From the NCBI GenBank assembly GCA_963662175.1, contig OY759218.1:49049427-49113426 (forward strand): DNA of 64,000 nt, given 5' to 3'. The position numbers were made by a program, and so were the translations under genes. Of this stretch, positions 31,129-45,530 are shown in pieces (position 1 is the first letter of the stretch; each line of letters opens with the position of its first letter). Source of the stretch: Aradus depressus. Lineage: Eukaryota; Arthropoda; Insecta; Hemiptera; Aradidae. Under the pieces are notes generated by a model. It saw only the letters and a list, made by a program, of their open reading frames with translations. It did not search any database and was not told the origin of the DNA.

Positions 31129-31485
31129 AACCCCCCTCCCGTTCACAATTTTGTGACGTTACACATTTTGTTTTTCTATTTGGACTTCAAGAATACTACA
31201 TATGCAATTTCATGACAATCCGACCATTAATTAATGAGTTAGCACTATTTTTATGCTTAGCCCCCCCTTACAACCCCCCCTCCCGTTTGAAATTTTGGGA
31301 CGCGACATAGCCTATTATTCGATCGGTCTTGAAAGGATGCTACATGTAAAAATTCATGAATATCCGTCCAGCCGTTTGGGCGTGATGCTGGAACAAACAT
31401 ACAAACAAACCCCGTTTCAGTATAGAAGTATAGAAGCCGGTGGAAGAGAATGGGTAGATAAGCGAAACTGAATTTAAAAATCCCA
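31129..31485 (+). repeat. Reference conserved 357-bp block of the satellite
   Basis: Two related modules: ACAACCCCCCTCCCGTTCAC AATTTTGTGACG.. (from 31127) and ACAACCCCCCCTCCCG..AAATTTTGGGACG.. (from 31270), 143 bp apart, so the block keeps the same ~144 lattice. The second half contains CAGCCGTTTGGGCGTGATGC, GGAACAAACATACAAACAAA and ends GAAGCCGGTGGAAGAG, resembling TE 3' ends. The anchor ATG occurs near 30464, 31253, 32474, 33117, 33899, 34544, 35332, 36122, 36911, 37844, 38633, 39277, 40067, 40855, 41644, 42289, 42934, 43579, 44513, 45301, 46234, 47023, 47668, 48312, 49101, 49746, 50534, 51179, 51968, 52900, 53545, 54477, 55122, 55767, 56700, 57345, 57845, 58490, 59279, 59924, 60569, 61214, 62291 and 63223. 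Confidence 0.95.
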
Positions 31486-31773
31486 ATAACTGCCGATGTA
31501 ATGAATGTATCAACATCAAATTTCGTATTTAAAATTAACATCCGCGGAGGACATGACCAGTCAAATTTCAGCGATATCGGCCGAGGGGAGGGGGGAGTTC
31601 CGGGGTGGGGGTTCAATTCAAAAATCTTAATAACTGCCCATGTAATGAATGTATCGACATCAAATTTCGTATTTAAAACTAAAATCCACTTAGGACATAA
31701 CCAGTCAAATTTCAGCGATATGCGCCGAGGGGAGGGGGGAGTTCCGGGGTGGGGGCTCAATTCGAAAATCCCA
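31486..31773 (+). repeat. Reference 144-bp subrepeats: alpha then beta
   Basis: Alpha (31486-31629) starts ATAACTGCCGATGTAATG and carries ATCAACATC, TTAACATCCGCGGAGG and ATATCGGCCGAGG. Beta (31630-31773) has GCCCATG, ATCGACATC, CTAAAATCCACTTAGG and ATATGCGCCGAGG. A third class, gamma, placed last before the block, has AACATTCACGGAGG and ATATCGGCTGAGG with GGGGAGAGTTCC (e.g. 32212-32340). All three share CAGTCAAATTTCAGCGATAT and a G-run region. Each is 144 bp = 48 codons, so frames persist. Confidence 0.95.
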
Positions 31774-32689
31774 ATAACTGCCGATGTAATGAATGTATCG
31801 ACATCAAGTTTCGTATTTAAAATAAACATCCGCGGAGGACATAACCAGTCAAATTTCAGCGATATGTGCCGAGGGGAGGGGGGAGTTCCGGGGTAGGGGC
31901 TCAATTCAAAAATCTTAATAACTGCCCATGTAATGAATGTATCGACATCAAATTTCGTATTTAAAACTAAAATCCACTTGGGACATAACCAGTCAAATTT
32001 CAGCGATATGCGCCGAGGGGAGGGGGGAGTTCCGGGGTAGGGGCTCAATTCAAAAATCTTAATAACTGCCCATGTAATGAATGTATCGACATCAAATTTC
32101 GTATTTATAACTAAAATCCACTTAGGACATAACCAGTCAAATTTCAGCGATATGCGCCGAGGGTAGGGGGGAGTTCCGGGGTGGGGGCTCAATTCAAAAA
32201 TCCCAATAACTGCCGATGTAATGAATGTATCAACATCAAATTTCGTATTTAAAATTAACATTCACGGAGGACATAACCAGTCGAATTACAGCGATATCGG
32301 CTGAGGGGAGGGGAGAGTTCCGGGGAGGGGGCTCAGTTCAAAAGTCCACAACCCCCCTCCCGTTCACAATTTTGTGACGTTACACATTTTGTTTTTTTAT
32401 TTGGCCTTCAAGAATACTACATATGAAATTTCATGACAATCCGACCATTATTTAATGAGTTAGCACTATTTTTATGCTTAGCCCCTCCTTACAACCCCCC
32501 CTCCCGTTCGGAATTTTCGGACGCCACATAGCCTTTTATTCGATCGGTCTTGAAAGGATGCTACATGTGAAGTTTCATGAATATCCGTCCAGCCGTTTGG
32601 TCGTGATGCTGGAACAAACATACAAACAAACCCCGTCTCAGTATAGAAGTATAGAAGCCGGTGGAAGTGAATGGGTAGATAAGCGAAAC

Positions 32690-35550
32690 TGAATTTAAAA
32701 ATCCCAATAACTGCCGATGTAATGAATGTATCAACATCAAATTTCGTATTTAAAAATTAACATCCGCGGAGGACATAACCAGTCAGATTTCAGCGATATC
32801 GGCCGAGGGGAGGGGGGAGTTCCGGGGTGGCTCAATTCAAAAATCTTAATAACTGCCCATGTAATGAATGTATCGACATCAAATTTCATATTTAAAACTA
32901 AAATCCACTTAGGACATAACCAGTCAAATTTCAGCGATATCGGCTGAGGGGAGGGGAGAGTTCCGGGGAGGAGGCTCAGTTCAAAAATCCACAACCCCCC
33001 TCCCGTTCACAATTTTGTGACGATACACATTTTGTTTTTCTATTTGGCCTACAAGAATACTAATTATGAAATTTCATGACAATCCGACCATTAATTGATG
33101 AGTTAGCACTATTTTTATGCTTAGCCCCCCCTTACAACCCCCCCTCCCGTTCGAAATTTTGGGACGCCACATAGCCTATTATTCGATCGGTCTTGTAAGG
33201 ATGCTACATGTGAAGTTTAATGAATATCCGTCCAGCCGTTTGGGCGTGATGCTGGAACAAACATACAAACAAACCCCGTTTCAGTATAGAAGTATAGAAG
33301 CCGGTGGAAGAGAATGGGTAGATAGGCGAAACTGAATTTAAAAATCCCAATAACTCCCGATGTAATGAATGCATCAACATCAAATTTCGTATTTAAAATT
33401 AACATCCGCGGAGGACATAACCAGTCAAATTTCAGCGATACAGGGGAGGGGGGAGTTACGGAGTGGGGGCTCAATTCAAAAATCTTAATAACTGCCCATG
33501 TAATGAACGTATCGACATCAAATTTCGTATTTAAAACTAAAATCCACTTAGGACATAACCAGTCAAATTTCAGCGATATGCGCCGAGAGGAGGGGGGAGT
33601 TCCGGGGTGGTGCTCAATTCAAAAATCCCAATAACTGCCGATGTAATGAATGTATCAACATCAAATTTCGTATTTAAAATTAACATTCACGGAGGACATA
33701 ACCAGTCAAATTTCAGCGATATCGGCTGAGGGGAGGGGAGAGTTCCGGGGAGGGGGCTCAGTTCAAAAATCCACAACCCCCCTCCCGTTCACAATTATGT
33801 GACGTTACACATTTTGTTTTTCTATTTGGCCTTCAAGAATACTACATATGAAATTTCATGACAATCCGACCATTAATTAATGAGTTAGCACTATTTTTAT
33901 GCTTAGCCCCCCCCCCTACTACTCCCCCTCCCGTTCGGAATTTTGGGACGCCACATAGCCTATTATTCGATCGGTCTTGAAAGGATGCTACATGTGAAGT
34001 TTCATGAATATCCGTCCAGCCGTTTGGGCGTGATGCTGGATCAAACATACAAACAAACCCCGTTTAAGTATAGAAGTATAGAAGCCGGTGGAAGAGAATG
34101 GGTAGATAAGCGAAACTGAATTTAAAAATCCCAATAACTGCCGATGTAATGAATGTATCAACATCAAATTTCGTATTTAAAAATTAACATCCGCGGAGGA
34201 CATAACCAGTCAGATTTCAGCGTAATCGGCCGAGGGGAGGGGGGAGTTCCGGGGTGGCTCAATTCAAAAATCTTAATAACTGCCCATGTAATGAATGTAT
34301 CGACATCAAATTTCATATTTAAAACTAAAATCCACTTAGGACATAACCAGTCAAATTTCAGCGATATCGGCTGAGGGGAGGGGAGAGTTCCGGGGAGGAG
34401 GCTCAGTTCAAAAATCCACAACCCCCCTCCCGTTCACAATTTTGTGACGATACACATTTTGTTTTTCTATTTGGCCTACAAGAATACTAATTATGAAATT
34501 TCATGACAATCCGACCATTAATTGATGAGTTAGCACTATTTTTATGCTTAGCCCCCCCTTACAACCCCCCCTCCCGTTCGAAATTTTGGGACGCCACATA
34601 GCCTATTATTCGATCGGTCTTGTAAGGATGCTACATGTGAAGTTTAATGAATATCCGTCCAGCCGTTTGGGCGTGATGCTGGAACAAACATACAAACAAA
34701 CCCCGTTTCAGTATAGAAGTATAGAAGCCGGTGGAAGAGAATGGGTAGATAGGCGAAACTGAATTTAAAAATCCCAATAACTCCCGATGTAATGAATGCA
34801 TCAACATCAAATTTCGTATTTAAAATTAACATCCGCGGAGGACATAACCAGTCAAATTTCAGCGATATCGGCCGAGGGGAGGGGGGAGTTACGGAGTGGG
34901 GGCTCAATTCAAAAATCTTAATAACTGCCCATGTAATGAACGTATCGACATCAAATTTCGTATTTAAAACTAAAATCCACTTAGGACATAACCAGTCAAA
35001 TTTCAGCGATATGCGCCGAGAGGAGGGGGGAGTTCCGGGGTGGTGCTCAATTCAAAAATCCCAATAACTGCCGATGTAATGAATGTATCAACATCAAATT
35101 TCGTATTTAAAATTAACATTCACGGAGGACATAACCAGTCAAATTTCAGCGATATCGGCTGAGGGGAGGGGAGAGTTCCGGGGAGGGGGCTCAGTTCAAA
35201 AATCCACAACCCCCCTCCCGTTCACAATTATGTGACGTTACACATTTTGTTTATCTATTTGGCCTTCAAGAATACTACATATGAAATTTCATGACAATCC
35301 GACCATTAATTAATGAGTTAGCACTATTTTTATGCTTAGCCCCCCCCCTACTACTCCCCCTCCCGTTCGGAATTTTGGGACGCCACATAGCCTATTATTC
35401 GATCGGTCTTGAAAGGATGCTACATGTGAAGTTTCATGAATATCCGTCCAGCCGTTTGGGCGTGATGCTGGATCAAACATACAAACAAACCCCGTTTAAG
35501 TATAGAAGTATAGAAGCCGGTGGAAGAGAATGGGTAGATAAGCGAAACTG
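32690..35550. repeat. Tandem duplication, ~1427-bp period
   Basis: Rare variants recur exactly 1427 bp apart: GGGGTGGCTCAATTC (32824/34251), GGCCTACAAGAATACTAATT (33046/34473), AATAACTCCCGATG (33350/34777) and CCCCTACTACTCCCC (33911/about 35344). One two-unit segment was duplicated as a block. Confidence 0.85.
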
Positions 35551-38500
35551 AATTTAAAAATCCCAATAACTGCCGATGTAATGAATGTATCAACATCAAA
35601 TTTCGTATTTAAAATTAACATCTGCGGAGGACATAACCAGTCAAATTTCAGCGATATCGGCCGAGGGGAGGGGGGAGTTCCGGGGTGGGGGCTCAATTCA
35701 AAAATCTTAATAACTGCCCATGTAATGAATGTATCGACATCAAATTTCGTATTTAAAACTAAAATCCACTTAGGACATAACCAGTCAAATTTCGGCGATA
35801 TGCGCCGAGGGGAGGGGGGAGTTCCGGGGTGGGGGCTCAATTCAAAAATCCCAATAACTGCCGATGTAATGAATGTATCAACATCAAATTTCGTATTTGA
35901 AATTAACATTCACGGAGGACATAACCAGTCAAATTTCAGCGATATCGGCTGAGGGGAGGGAAGAGTTCCGGGGAGGGGGCTCAGTTCAAAAATCCACAAC
36001 CCCCCTCCCGTTCACAATTTTGTGACGTTACACATTTTGTTTTTCTATTTGGCCTTCAAGAATACTACATATGAAATTTCATGACAATCCGACCATTAAT
36101 TAATGAGTTAGCACTATTTTTATGCTTAGCCCTCCCTTACAACCCCCCCTCCCGTTCGGAATTTTGGGACGCCACATAGCCTATTATTCGATCGGTCTTG
36201 AAAGGATGCTACATGTGAAGTTTCATGAATATCCGTCCAGCCGTTTGGGCGTGATGCTGGATCAAACATACAAACAAACCCCGTTTAAGTATAGAAGTAT
36301 AGAAGCCGGTGGAAGAGAATGGGTAGATAAGCGAAACTGAATTTAAAAATCCCAATAACTGCCGATGTAATGAATGTATCAACATCAAATTTCGTATTTA
36401 AAATTAACATCTGCGGAGGACATAACCAGTCAAATTTCAGCGATATCGGCCGAGGGGAGGGGGGAGTTCCGGGGTGGGGGCTCAATTCAAAAATCTTAAT
36501 AACTGCCCATGTAATGAATGTATCGACATCAAATTTCGTATTTAAAACTAAAATCCACTTAGGACATAACCAGTCAAATTTCGGCGATATGCGCCGAGGG
36601 GAGGGGGGAGTTCCGGGGTGGGGGCTCAATTCAAAAATCCCAATAACTGCCGATGTAATGAATGTATCAACATCAAATTTCGTATTTAAAATTAACATTC
36701 ACGGAGGACATAACCAGTCAAATTTCAGCGATATCGGCTGAGGGGAGGGAAGAGTTCCGGGGAGGGGGCTCAGTTCAAAAATCCACAACCCCCCTCCCGT
36801 TCACAATTTTGTGACGTTACACATTTTGTTTTTCTATTTGGCCTTCAAGAATACTACATATGAAATTTCATGACAATCCGACCATTAATTAATGAGTTAG
36901 CACTATTTTTATGCTTAGCCCCCCCTTACAACCCCCCCTCCCGTTCGAAATTTTTGGACGCCACATAGCCTATTATTCGATCGGTCTTGAAAGGATGCTA
37001 CATGTGAAGTTTCATGAATATCCGTCCAGCCGTTTGGGCGTGATGCTGGAACAAACATACAAACAAACCCCGTTTCAGTATAGAAGTATAGAAGCCGGTG
37101 GAAGAGAATGGGTAGATAAGCGAAACTGAATTAAAAAATCCCAATAACTGCCGATTTAATGAATGTATCAACATCAAATTTCGTATTTAAAATTAACATC
37201 CGCGGAGGACATAACCAGTCAAATTTCAGCGATATCGGCCGAGGGGAGGGGGGAGTTCCGGGGTGGGGGCTCAATTCAAAAATCTTAATAACTGCCCATG
37301 TAATGAATGTATCGACATCAAATTTCATATTTAAAACTAAAATCCACTTAGGACATAACCAGTCAAATTTCAGCGATATGCGCCGAGGGGAGGGGGGAGT
37401 TCCGAGGTAGGGGCTCAATTCAAAAATCTTAATAACTGCCCATGTAATGAATGTATCGACATCAAATTTCGTATTTAAAACTAAAATCCACTTAGGACAT
37501 AACCAGTCAAATTTCAGCGATATGCGCCGAGCGTAGGGGGGAGTTCCGGGGTGGGGGCTCAATTAAAAAATCCCAATAACTGCCGATGTAATGAATGTAT
37601 CAACATCAAATTTCGTATTTAAAATTAACATTCAAGGAGGACATAACCAGTCAAATTTCAGCGATATCGGCTGAGGGGAGGGGAGAGTTCCGGGGAGGGG
37701 GCTCAGTTCAAAAATCCACAACCCCCCTCCCGTTCACAATTTTGTGACGTTACACATTTTGTTTTTCTATTTGGCCTTCAAGAATACTACATATGAAATT
37801 TCATGACAATCCGACCACTAAATAATGAGTTAGCACTATTTTTATGCTTAGCCCCTCCTTACAACCCCCCCTCCCGTTCGGAATTTTCGGACGCCACATA
37901 GCCTTTTATTCGATCGGTCTTGAAAGGATGCTACATGTGAAGTTTCATGAATATCCGTCCAGCCGTTTGGGCGTGATGCTGGAACAAACATACAAACAAA
38001 CCCCGTTTAAGTATAGAAGTATAGAAGCCGGTGGAAGAGAATGGGTAGATAAGCGAAACTGAATTTAAAAATCCCAATAACTGCCGATGTAATGAATGTA
38101 TCAACATAAAATTTCGTATTTAAAATTAACATCTGCGGAGGACATAACCAGTCAAATTTCAGCGATATCGGCCGAGGGGAGGGGGGAGTTCCGGGGTGGG
38201 GGCTCAATTCAAAAATCTTAATAACTGCCCATGTAATGAATGTATCGACATCAAATTTCGTATTTAAAACTAAAATCCACTTAGGACATAACCAGTCAAA
38301 TTTCGGCGATATGCGCCGAGGGGAGGGGGGAGTTCCGGGGTGGGGGCTCAATTCAAAAATCCCAATAACTGCCGATGTAATGAATGTATCAACATCAAAT
38401 TTCGTATTTAAAATTAACATTCACGGAGGACATAACCAGTCAAATTTCAGCGATATCGGCTGAGGGGAGGGAAGAGTTCCGGGGAGGGGGCTCAGTTCAA

Positions 38501-39234
38501 AAATCCACAACCCCCCTCCCGTTCACAATTTTGTGACGTTACACATTTTGTTTTTCTATTTGGCCTTCAAGAATACTACATATGAAATTTCATGACAATC
38601 CGACCATTAATTAATGAGTTAGCACTATTTTTATGCTTAGCCCCCCCTTACAACCCCCCCTCCCGTTCGAAATTTTTGAACGCCACATAGCCTATTATTC
38701 GTTCGGTCTTGAAAGGATGCTACATGTGAAGTTTCATGAATATCCGTCCAGCCGTTTGGGCGTGATGCTGGAACAAACATACAAACAAACCCCGTTCCAG
38801 TATAGAAGTATAGAAGCCGGTGGAAGAGAATGGGTAGATAAGCGAAACTGAATTAAAAAATCCCAATAACTGCCGATTTAATGAATGTATCAACATCAAA
38901 TTTCGTATTTAAAATTAACATCCGCGGAGGACATAACCAGTCAATTTTCAGCGATATCGGCCGAGGGGAGGGGGGAGTTCCGGGGTGGGGCTCAATTCAA
39001 AAATCTTAATAACTGCCCATGTAATGAATGTATCGACATCAAATTTCGTATTTAAATCTAAAATCCACTTAGGACATAACCAGTCAAATTTCAGCGATAT
39101 GCGCCGAGGGGAGGGGGGAGTTCCGGGGTGGGGGCTCAGTTCGAAAGTCCACAACCCCCCTCCCGTTCACAATTTTGTGACGTTACACATTTTTTTTTTC
39201 TATTTGGCCTTCAAGAATACTACATATGAAATTT

Positions 39235-42200
39235 CATGACATTCCGACCATTAATTAATGAGTTAGCACTATTTTTATGCTTAGCCCCCCCCTTACAACC
39301 CCCCCTCCCGTTCGAAATTTTCGGACGCCACATAGCCTATTATTCGAACGGTCTTGAAAGGATGCTACATGTGAAGTTTCATGAATATCCGTCCAGCCGT
39401 TTGGGCGTGATGCTGGAACAAACATACAAACAAACCCCGTTTCAGTATAGAAGTATAGAAGCCGGTGGAAGAGAATGGGTAGATAAGCGAAACTGAATTT
39501 AAAAATCCCAATAACTGCCGATGTAATGAATGTATCAACATCAAATTTCGTATTTGAAATTATCATCCGCGGAGGACATGACCAGTCAAATTTCAGCGAT
39601 ATCGGCCGAGGGGAGGGGAGAGTTCCGGGGTGGGGGCTCAATTCAAAAATCTTAATAACTGCCCATGTAATGAATGTATCGACATCAAATTTCATATTTA
39701 AAACTAAAATCCACTTAGGACATAACCAGTCAAATTTCAGCGATATGCGCCGAGGGGAGGGGGGAGTTCCGAGGTAGGGGCTCAATTCAAAAATCTTAAT
39801 AACTGCCCATGTAATGAATGTATCGACATCAAATTTCGTATTTAAAACTAAAATCCACTTAGGACATAACCAGTCAAATTTCAGCGATATCGGCTGAGGG
39901 GAGGGGAGAGTTCCGGGGAGGGGGCTCAGTTCAAAAATCCACAACCCCCCTCCCGTTCACAATTTTGTGACGTTACACATTTTGTTTTTCTAGTTGGCCT
40001 TCAAGAATACTACATATGAAATTTCATGACAATCCGACCACTAAATAATGAGTTAGCACTATTTTTATGCTTAGCCCCTCCTTACAACCCCCCCTCCCGT
40101 TCGGAATTTTCGGACGCCACATAGCCTATTATTCGTTCGGTCTTGAAAGGATGCTACATGTGAAGTTTCATGAATATCCGTCCAGCCGTTTGGGCGTGAT
40201 GCTGGAACAAACATACAAACAAACCCCGTTTCAGTATAGAAGTATAGAAGCCGGTGGAAGAGAATGGGTAGATAAGCGAAACTGAATTAAAAAATCCCAA
40301 TAACTGCCGATTTAATGAATGTATCAACATCAAATTTCGTATTTAAAATTAACATCCGCGGAGGACATAACCAGTCAATTTTCAGCGATATCGGCCGAGG
40401 GGAGGGGGGAGTTCCTGGGTGGGGGCTCAATTCAAAAATCTTAATAACTGCCCATGTAATGAATGTATCGACATCAAATTTCGTATTTAAAACTAAAATC
40501 CACTTAGGACATAACCAGTCAAATTTCGGCGATATGCGCCGAGGGGAGGGGGGAGTTCCGGGGTGGGGCTCAATTCAAAAATCCCATTAACTGCCGATGT
40601 AATGAATGTATCAACATCAAATTTCGTATTTAAAATTAACATTCACGGAGAACATAACCAGTCAAATTTCAGCGATATCGGCTGAGGGGAGGGAAGAGTT
40701 CCGGGGAGGGGGCTCAGTTCAAAAATCCACAACCCCCCTCCCGTTTACAATTTTGTGACGTTACACATTTTGTTTTTCTATTTGGCCTTCAAGAATACTA
40801 CATATGAAATTTCATGACAATCCGACCATTAATTAATGAGTTAGCACTATTTTTATGCTTAGCCCCCCCTTACAACCCCCCCTCCCGTTCGAAATTTTTG
40901 GACGCCACATAGCCTATTATTCGTTCGGTCTTGAAAGGATGCTACATGTGAAGTTTCATGAATATCCGTCCAGCCGTTTGGGCGTGATGCTGGAACAAAC
41001 ATACAAACAAACCCCGTTTCAGTATAGAAGTATAGAAGCCGGTGGAAGAGAATGGGTAGATAAGCGAAACTGAATTAAAAAATCCCAATAACTGCCGATT
41101 TAATGAATGTATCAACATCAAATTTCGTATTTAAAATTAACATCCGCGGAGGACATAACCAGTCAATTTTCAGCGATATCGGCCGAGGGGAGGGGGGAAT
41201 TCCGGGGTGGGGGCTCAATTCAAAAATCCCATTAACTGCCGATGTAATGAATGTATCAACATCAAATTTCGTATTTAGAATTAACATTCACGGAGGACAT
41301 AACCAGTCAAATTTCAGCGATATCGGCTGAGGGGAGGGAAGAGTTCCGGGGTGGGGGCTCAATTCAAAAATCTTAATAACTGCCCATGTAATGAATGTAT
41401 CGACATCAAATTTCGTATTTAAATCTAAAATCCACTTAGGACATAACCAGTCAAATTTCAGCGATATGCGCCGAGGGGAGGGGGGAGTTCCGGGGTGGGG
41501 GCTCAGTTCGAAAATCCACAACCCCCCTCCCGTTCACAATTTTGTGACGTTACACATTTTTTCTTTCTATTTGGCCTTCAAGAATACTACATATGAAATT
41601 TCATGACAATCCGACCATTAATTAATGAGTTAGCACTATTTTTATGCTTAGCCCCCCCTTACAACCCCCCCTCCCGTTCGAAATTTTTGGACGCCACATA
41701 GCCTATTATTCGTTCGGTCTTGAAAGGATGCTACATGTGAAGTTTCATGAATATCCGTCCAGCCGTTTGGGCGTGATGCTGGAACAAACATACAAACAAA
41801 CCCCGTTTCAGTATAGAAGTATAGAAGCCGGTGGAAGAGAATGGGTAGATAAGCGAAACTGAATTAAAAAATCCCAATAACTGCCGATTTAATGAATGTA
41901 TCAACATCAAATTTCGTATTTAAAATTAACATCCGCGGAGGACATAACCAGTCAATTTTCAGCGATATCGGCCGAGGGGAGGGGGGAGTTCCGGGGTGGG
42001 GGCTCAATTCAAAAATCCCATTAACTGCCGATGTAATGAATGTATCAACATCAAATTTCGTATTTAAAATTAACATTCACGGAGGACATAACCAGTCAAA
42101 TTTCAGCGATATCGGCTGAGGGGAGGGAAGAGTTCCGGGGAGGGGGCTCAGTTCAAAAATCCACAACCCCCCTCCCGTTCACAATTTTGTGACGTTACAC

Positions 42201-45200
42201 ATTTTGTTTTTCTATTTGGCCTTCAAGAATACTACATATGAAATTTCATGACAATCCGACCATTAATTAATGAGTTAGCACTATTTTTATGCTTAGCCCC
42301 CCCTTACAACCCCCCCTCCCGTTCGAAATTTTTGGACGCCACATAGCCTATTATTCGTTCGGTCTTGAAAGGATGCTACATGTGAAGTTTCATGAATATC
42401 CGTCCAGCCGTTTGGGCGTGATGCTGGAACAAACATACAAACAAACCCCGTTTCAGTATAGAAGTATAGAAGCCGGTGGAAGAGAATGGGTAGATAAGCG
42501 AAACTGAATTAAAAAATCCCAATAACTGCCGATTTAATGAATGTATCAACATCAAATTTCGTATTTAAAATTACCATCCGCGGAGGACATAAACAGTCAA
42601 TTTTCAGCGATATCGGCCGAGGGGAGGGGGGAGTTCCGGGGTGGGGGCTCAATTCAAAAATCCCATTAACTGCCGATGTAATGAATGTATCAACATCAAA
42701 TTTCGTATTTAAAATTAACATTCACGGAGGACATAACCAGTCAAATTTCAGCGATATCGGCTGAGGGGAGGGAAGAGTTCCGGGGAGGGGGCTCAGTTCA
42801 AAAATCCACAACCCCCCTCCCGTTCACAATTTTGTGACGTTACACATTTTGTTTTTCTATTTGGCCTTCAAGAATACTACATATGAAATTTCATGACAAT
42901 CCGACCATTAATTAATGAGTTAGCACTATTTTTATGCTTAGCCCCCCCTTACAACCCCCCCTCCCGTTCGAAATTTTTGGACGCCACATAGCCTATTATT
43001 CGTTCGGTCTTGAAAGGATGCTACATGTGAAGTTTCATGAATATCCGTCCAGCCGTTTGGGCGTGATGCTGGAACAAACATACAAACAAACCCCGTTTCA
43101 GTATAGAAGTATAGAAGCCGGTGGAAGAGAATGGGTAGATAAGCGAAACTGAATTAAAAAATCCCAATAACTGCCGATTTAATGAATGTATCAACATCAA
43201 ATTTCGTATTTAAAATAAACATCCGCGGAGGACATAACCAGTCAATTTTCAGCGATATCGGCCGAGGGGAGGGGGGAGTTCCGGGGTGGGGGCTCAATTC
43301 AAAAATCTTAATAACTGCCCATGTAATGAATGTATCGACATCAAATTTCGTATTTAAATCTAAAATCCACTTAGGACATAACCAGTCAAATTTCAGCGAT
43401 ATGCGCCGAGGGGAGGGGGGAGTTCCGGGGTGGGGGCTCAGTTCGAAAATCCACAACCCCCCTCCCGTTCACAATTTTGTGACGTTACACATTTATTTTT
43501 TCTATTTGGCCTTCAAGAATACTACATATGAAATTTCATGACAATCCGACCATTAATTAATGAGTTAGCACTATTTTTATGCTTAGCCCCCCCCTTACAA
43601 CCCCCCCTCCCGTTCGAAATTTTCGGACGCCACATAGCCTATTATTCGAACGGTCTTGAAAGGATGCTACATGTGAAGTTTCATGAATATCCGTCCAGCC
43701 GTTTGGGCGTGATGCTGGAACAAACATACAAACAAACCCCGTTTCAGTATAGAAGTATAGAAGCCGGTGGAAGAGAATGGGTAGATAAGCGAAACTGAAT
43801 TTAAAAATCCCAATAACTGCCGATGTAATGAATGTATCAACATCAAATTTCGTATTTGAAATTATCATCCGCGGAGGACATGACCAGTCAAATTTCAGCG
43901 ATATCGGCCGAGGGGAGGGGGGAGTTCCGGGGTGGGGGCTCAATTCAAAAATCTTAATAACTGCCCATGTAATGAATGTATCGACATCAAATTTCATATT
44001 TAAAACTAAAATCCACTTAGGACATAACCAGTCAAATTTCAGCGATATGCGCCGAGGGGAGGGGGGAGTTCCGAGGTAGGGGCTCAATTCAAAAATCTTA
44101 ATAACTGCCCATGTAATGAATGTATCGACATCAAATTTCGTATTTAAAACTAAAATCCACTTAGGACATAACCAGTCAAATTTCAGCGATATGCGCCGAG
44201 GGTAGGGGGGAGTTCCGGGGTGGGGGCTCAATTAAAAAATCCCAATAACTGCCGATGTAATGAATGTATCAACATCAAATTTCGTATTTAAAATTAACAT
44301 TCACGGAGGACATAACCAGTCAAATTTCAGCGATATCGGCTGAGGGGAGGGGAGAGTTCCGGGAAGGGGGCTCAGTTCAAAAATCCACAACCCCCCTCCC
44401 GTTCACAATTTTGTGACGTTACACATTTTGTTTTTCTAGTTGGCCTTCAAGAATACTACATATGAAATTTCATGACAATCCGACCACTAAATAATGAGTT
44501 AGCACTATTTTTATGCTTAGCCCCTCCTTACAACCCCCCCTCCCGTTCGGAATTTTCGGACGCCACATAGCCTATTATTCGTTCGGTCTTGAAAGGATGC
44601 TACATGTGAAGTTTCATGAATATCCGTCCAGCCGTTTGGGCGTGATGCTGGAACAAACATACAAACAAACCCCGTTTCAGTATAGAAGTATAGAAGCCGG
44701 TGGAAGAGAATGGGTAGATAAGCGAAACTGAATTAAAAAATCCAAATAACTGCCGATTTAATGAATGTATCAACATCAAATTTCGTATTTAAAATTAACA
44801 TCCGCGGAGGACATAACCAGTCAATTTTCAGCGATATCGGCCGAGGGGAGGGGGGAGTTCCGGGGTGGGGGCTCAATTCAAAAATCTTAATAACTGCCCA
44901 TGTAATGAATGTATCGACATCAAATTTCGTATTTAAAACTAAAATCCACTTAGGACATAACCAGTCAAATTTCGGCGATATGCGCCGAGGGGAGGGGGGA
45001 GTTCCGGGGTGGGGCTCAATTCAAAAATCCCATTAACTGCCGATGTAATGAATGTATCAACATCAAATTTCGTATTTAAAATTAACATTCACGGAGGACA
45101 TAACCAGTCAAATTTCAGCGATATCGGCTGAGGGGAGGGAAGAGTTCCGGGGAGGGGGCTCAGTTCAAAAATCCACAACCCCCCTCCCGTTCACAATTTT

Positions 45201-45530
45201 GTGACGTTACACATTTTGTTTTTCTATTTGGCCTTCAAGAATACTACATATGAAATTTCATGACAATCCGACCATTAATTAATGAGTTAGCACTATTTTT
45301 ATGCTTAGCCCCCCCTTACAACCCCCCCTCCCGTTCGAAATTTTCGGACGCCACATAGCCTATTATTCGAACGGTCTTGAAAGGATGCTACATGTGAAGT
45401 TTCATGAATATCCGTCCAGCCGTTTGGGCGTGATGCTGGAACAAACATACAAACAAACCCCGTTTCAGTATAGAAGTATAGAAGCCGGTGGAAGAGAATG
45501 GGTAGATAAGCGAAACTGAATTTAAAAATC
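39235..45530. repeat. Long-range duplication, ~4.3-4.45 kb spacing
   Basis: The block variant TATTCGAACGGTC with GAAATTATCATCCGCGG follows at 39345 and again at 43647 (4302 bp). Downstream blocks correspond at 4446 bp (40067/44513, 40855/45301). The 144-bp change is one extra subrepeat in the second copy. Confidence 0.75.
40855..43579. repeat. Homogenised run of ~645-bp units
   Basis: Units starting 41644, 42289 and 42934 are almost identical 645-mers with the same TATTCGTTCGGTC block variant and GAATTAAAAAATCCC junction. This indicates recent local amplification. Confidence 0.8.

Noticed and set aside
31257..32261. 334-residue minus-strand frame
   Set aside because: It consists of 48-residue repeats equal to the 144-bp unit followed by the block. 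A tandem repeat of 3n length without stops gives this automatically.
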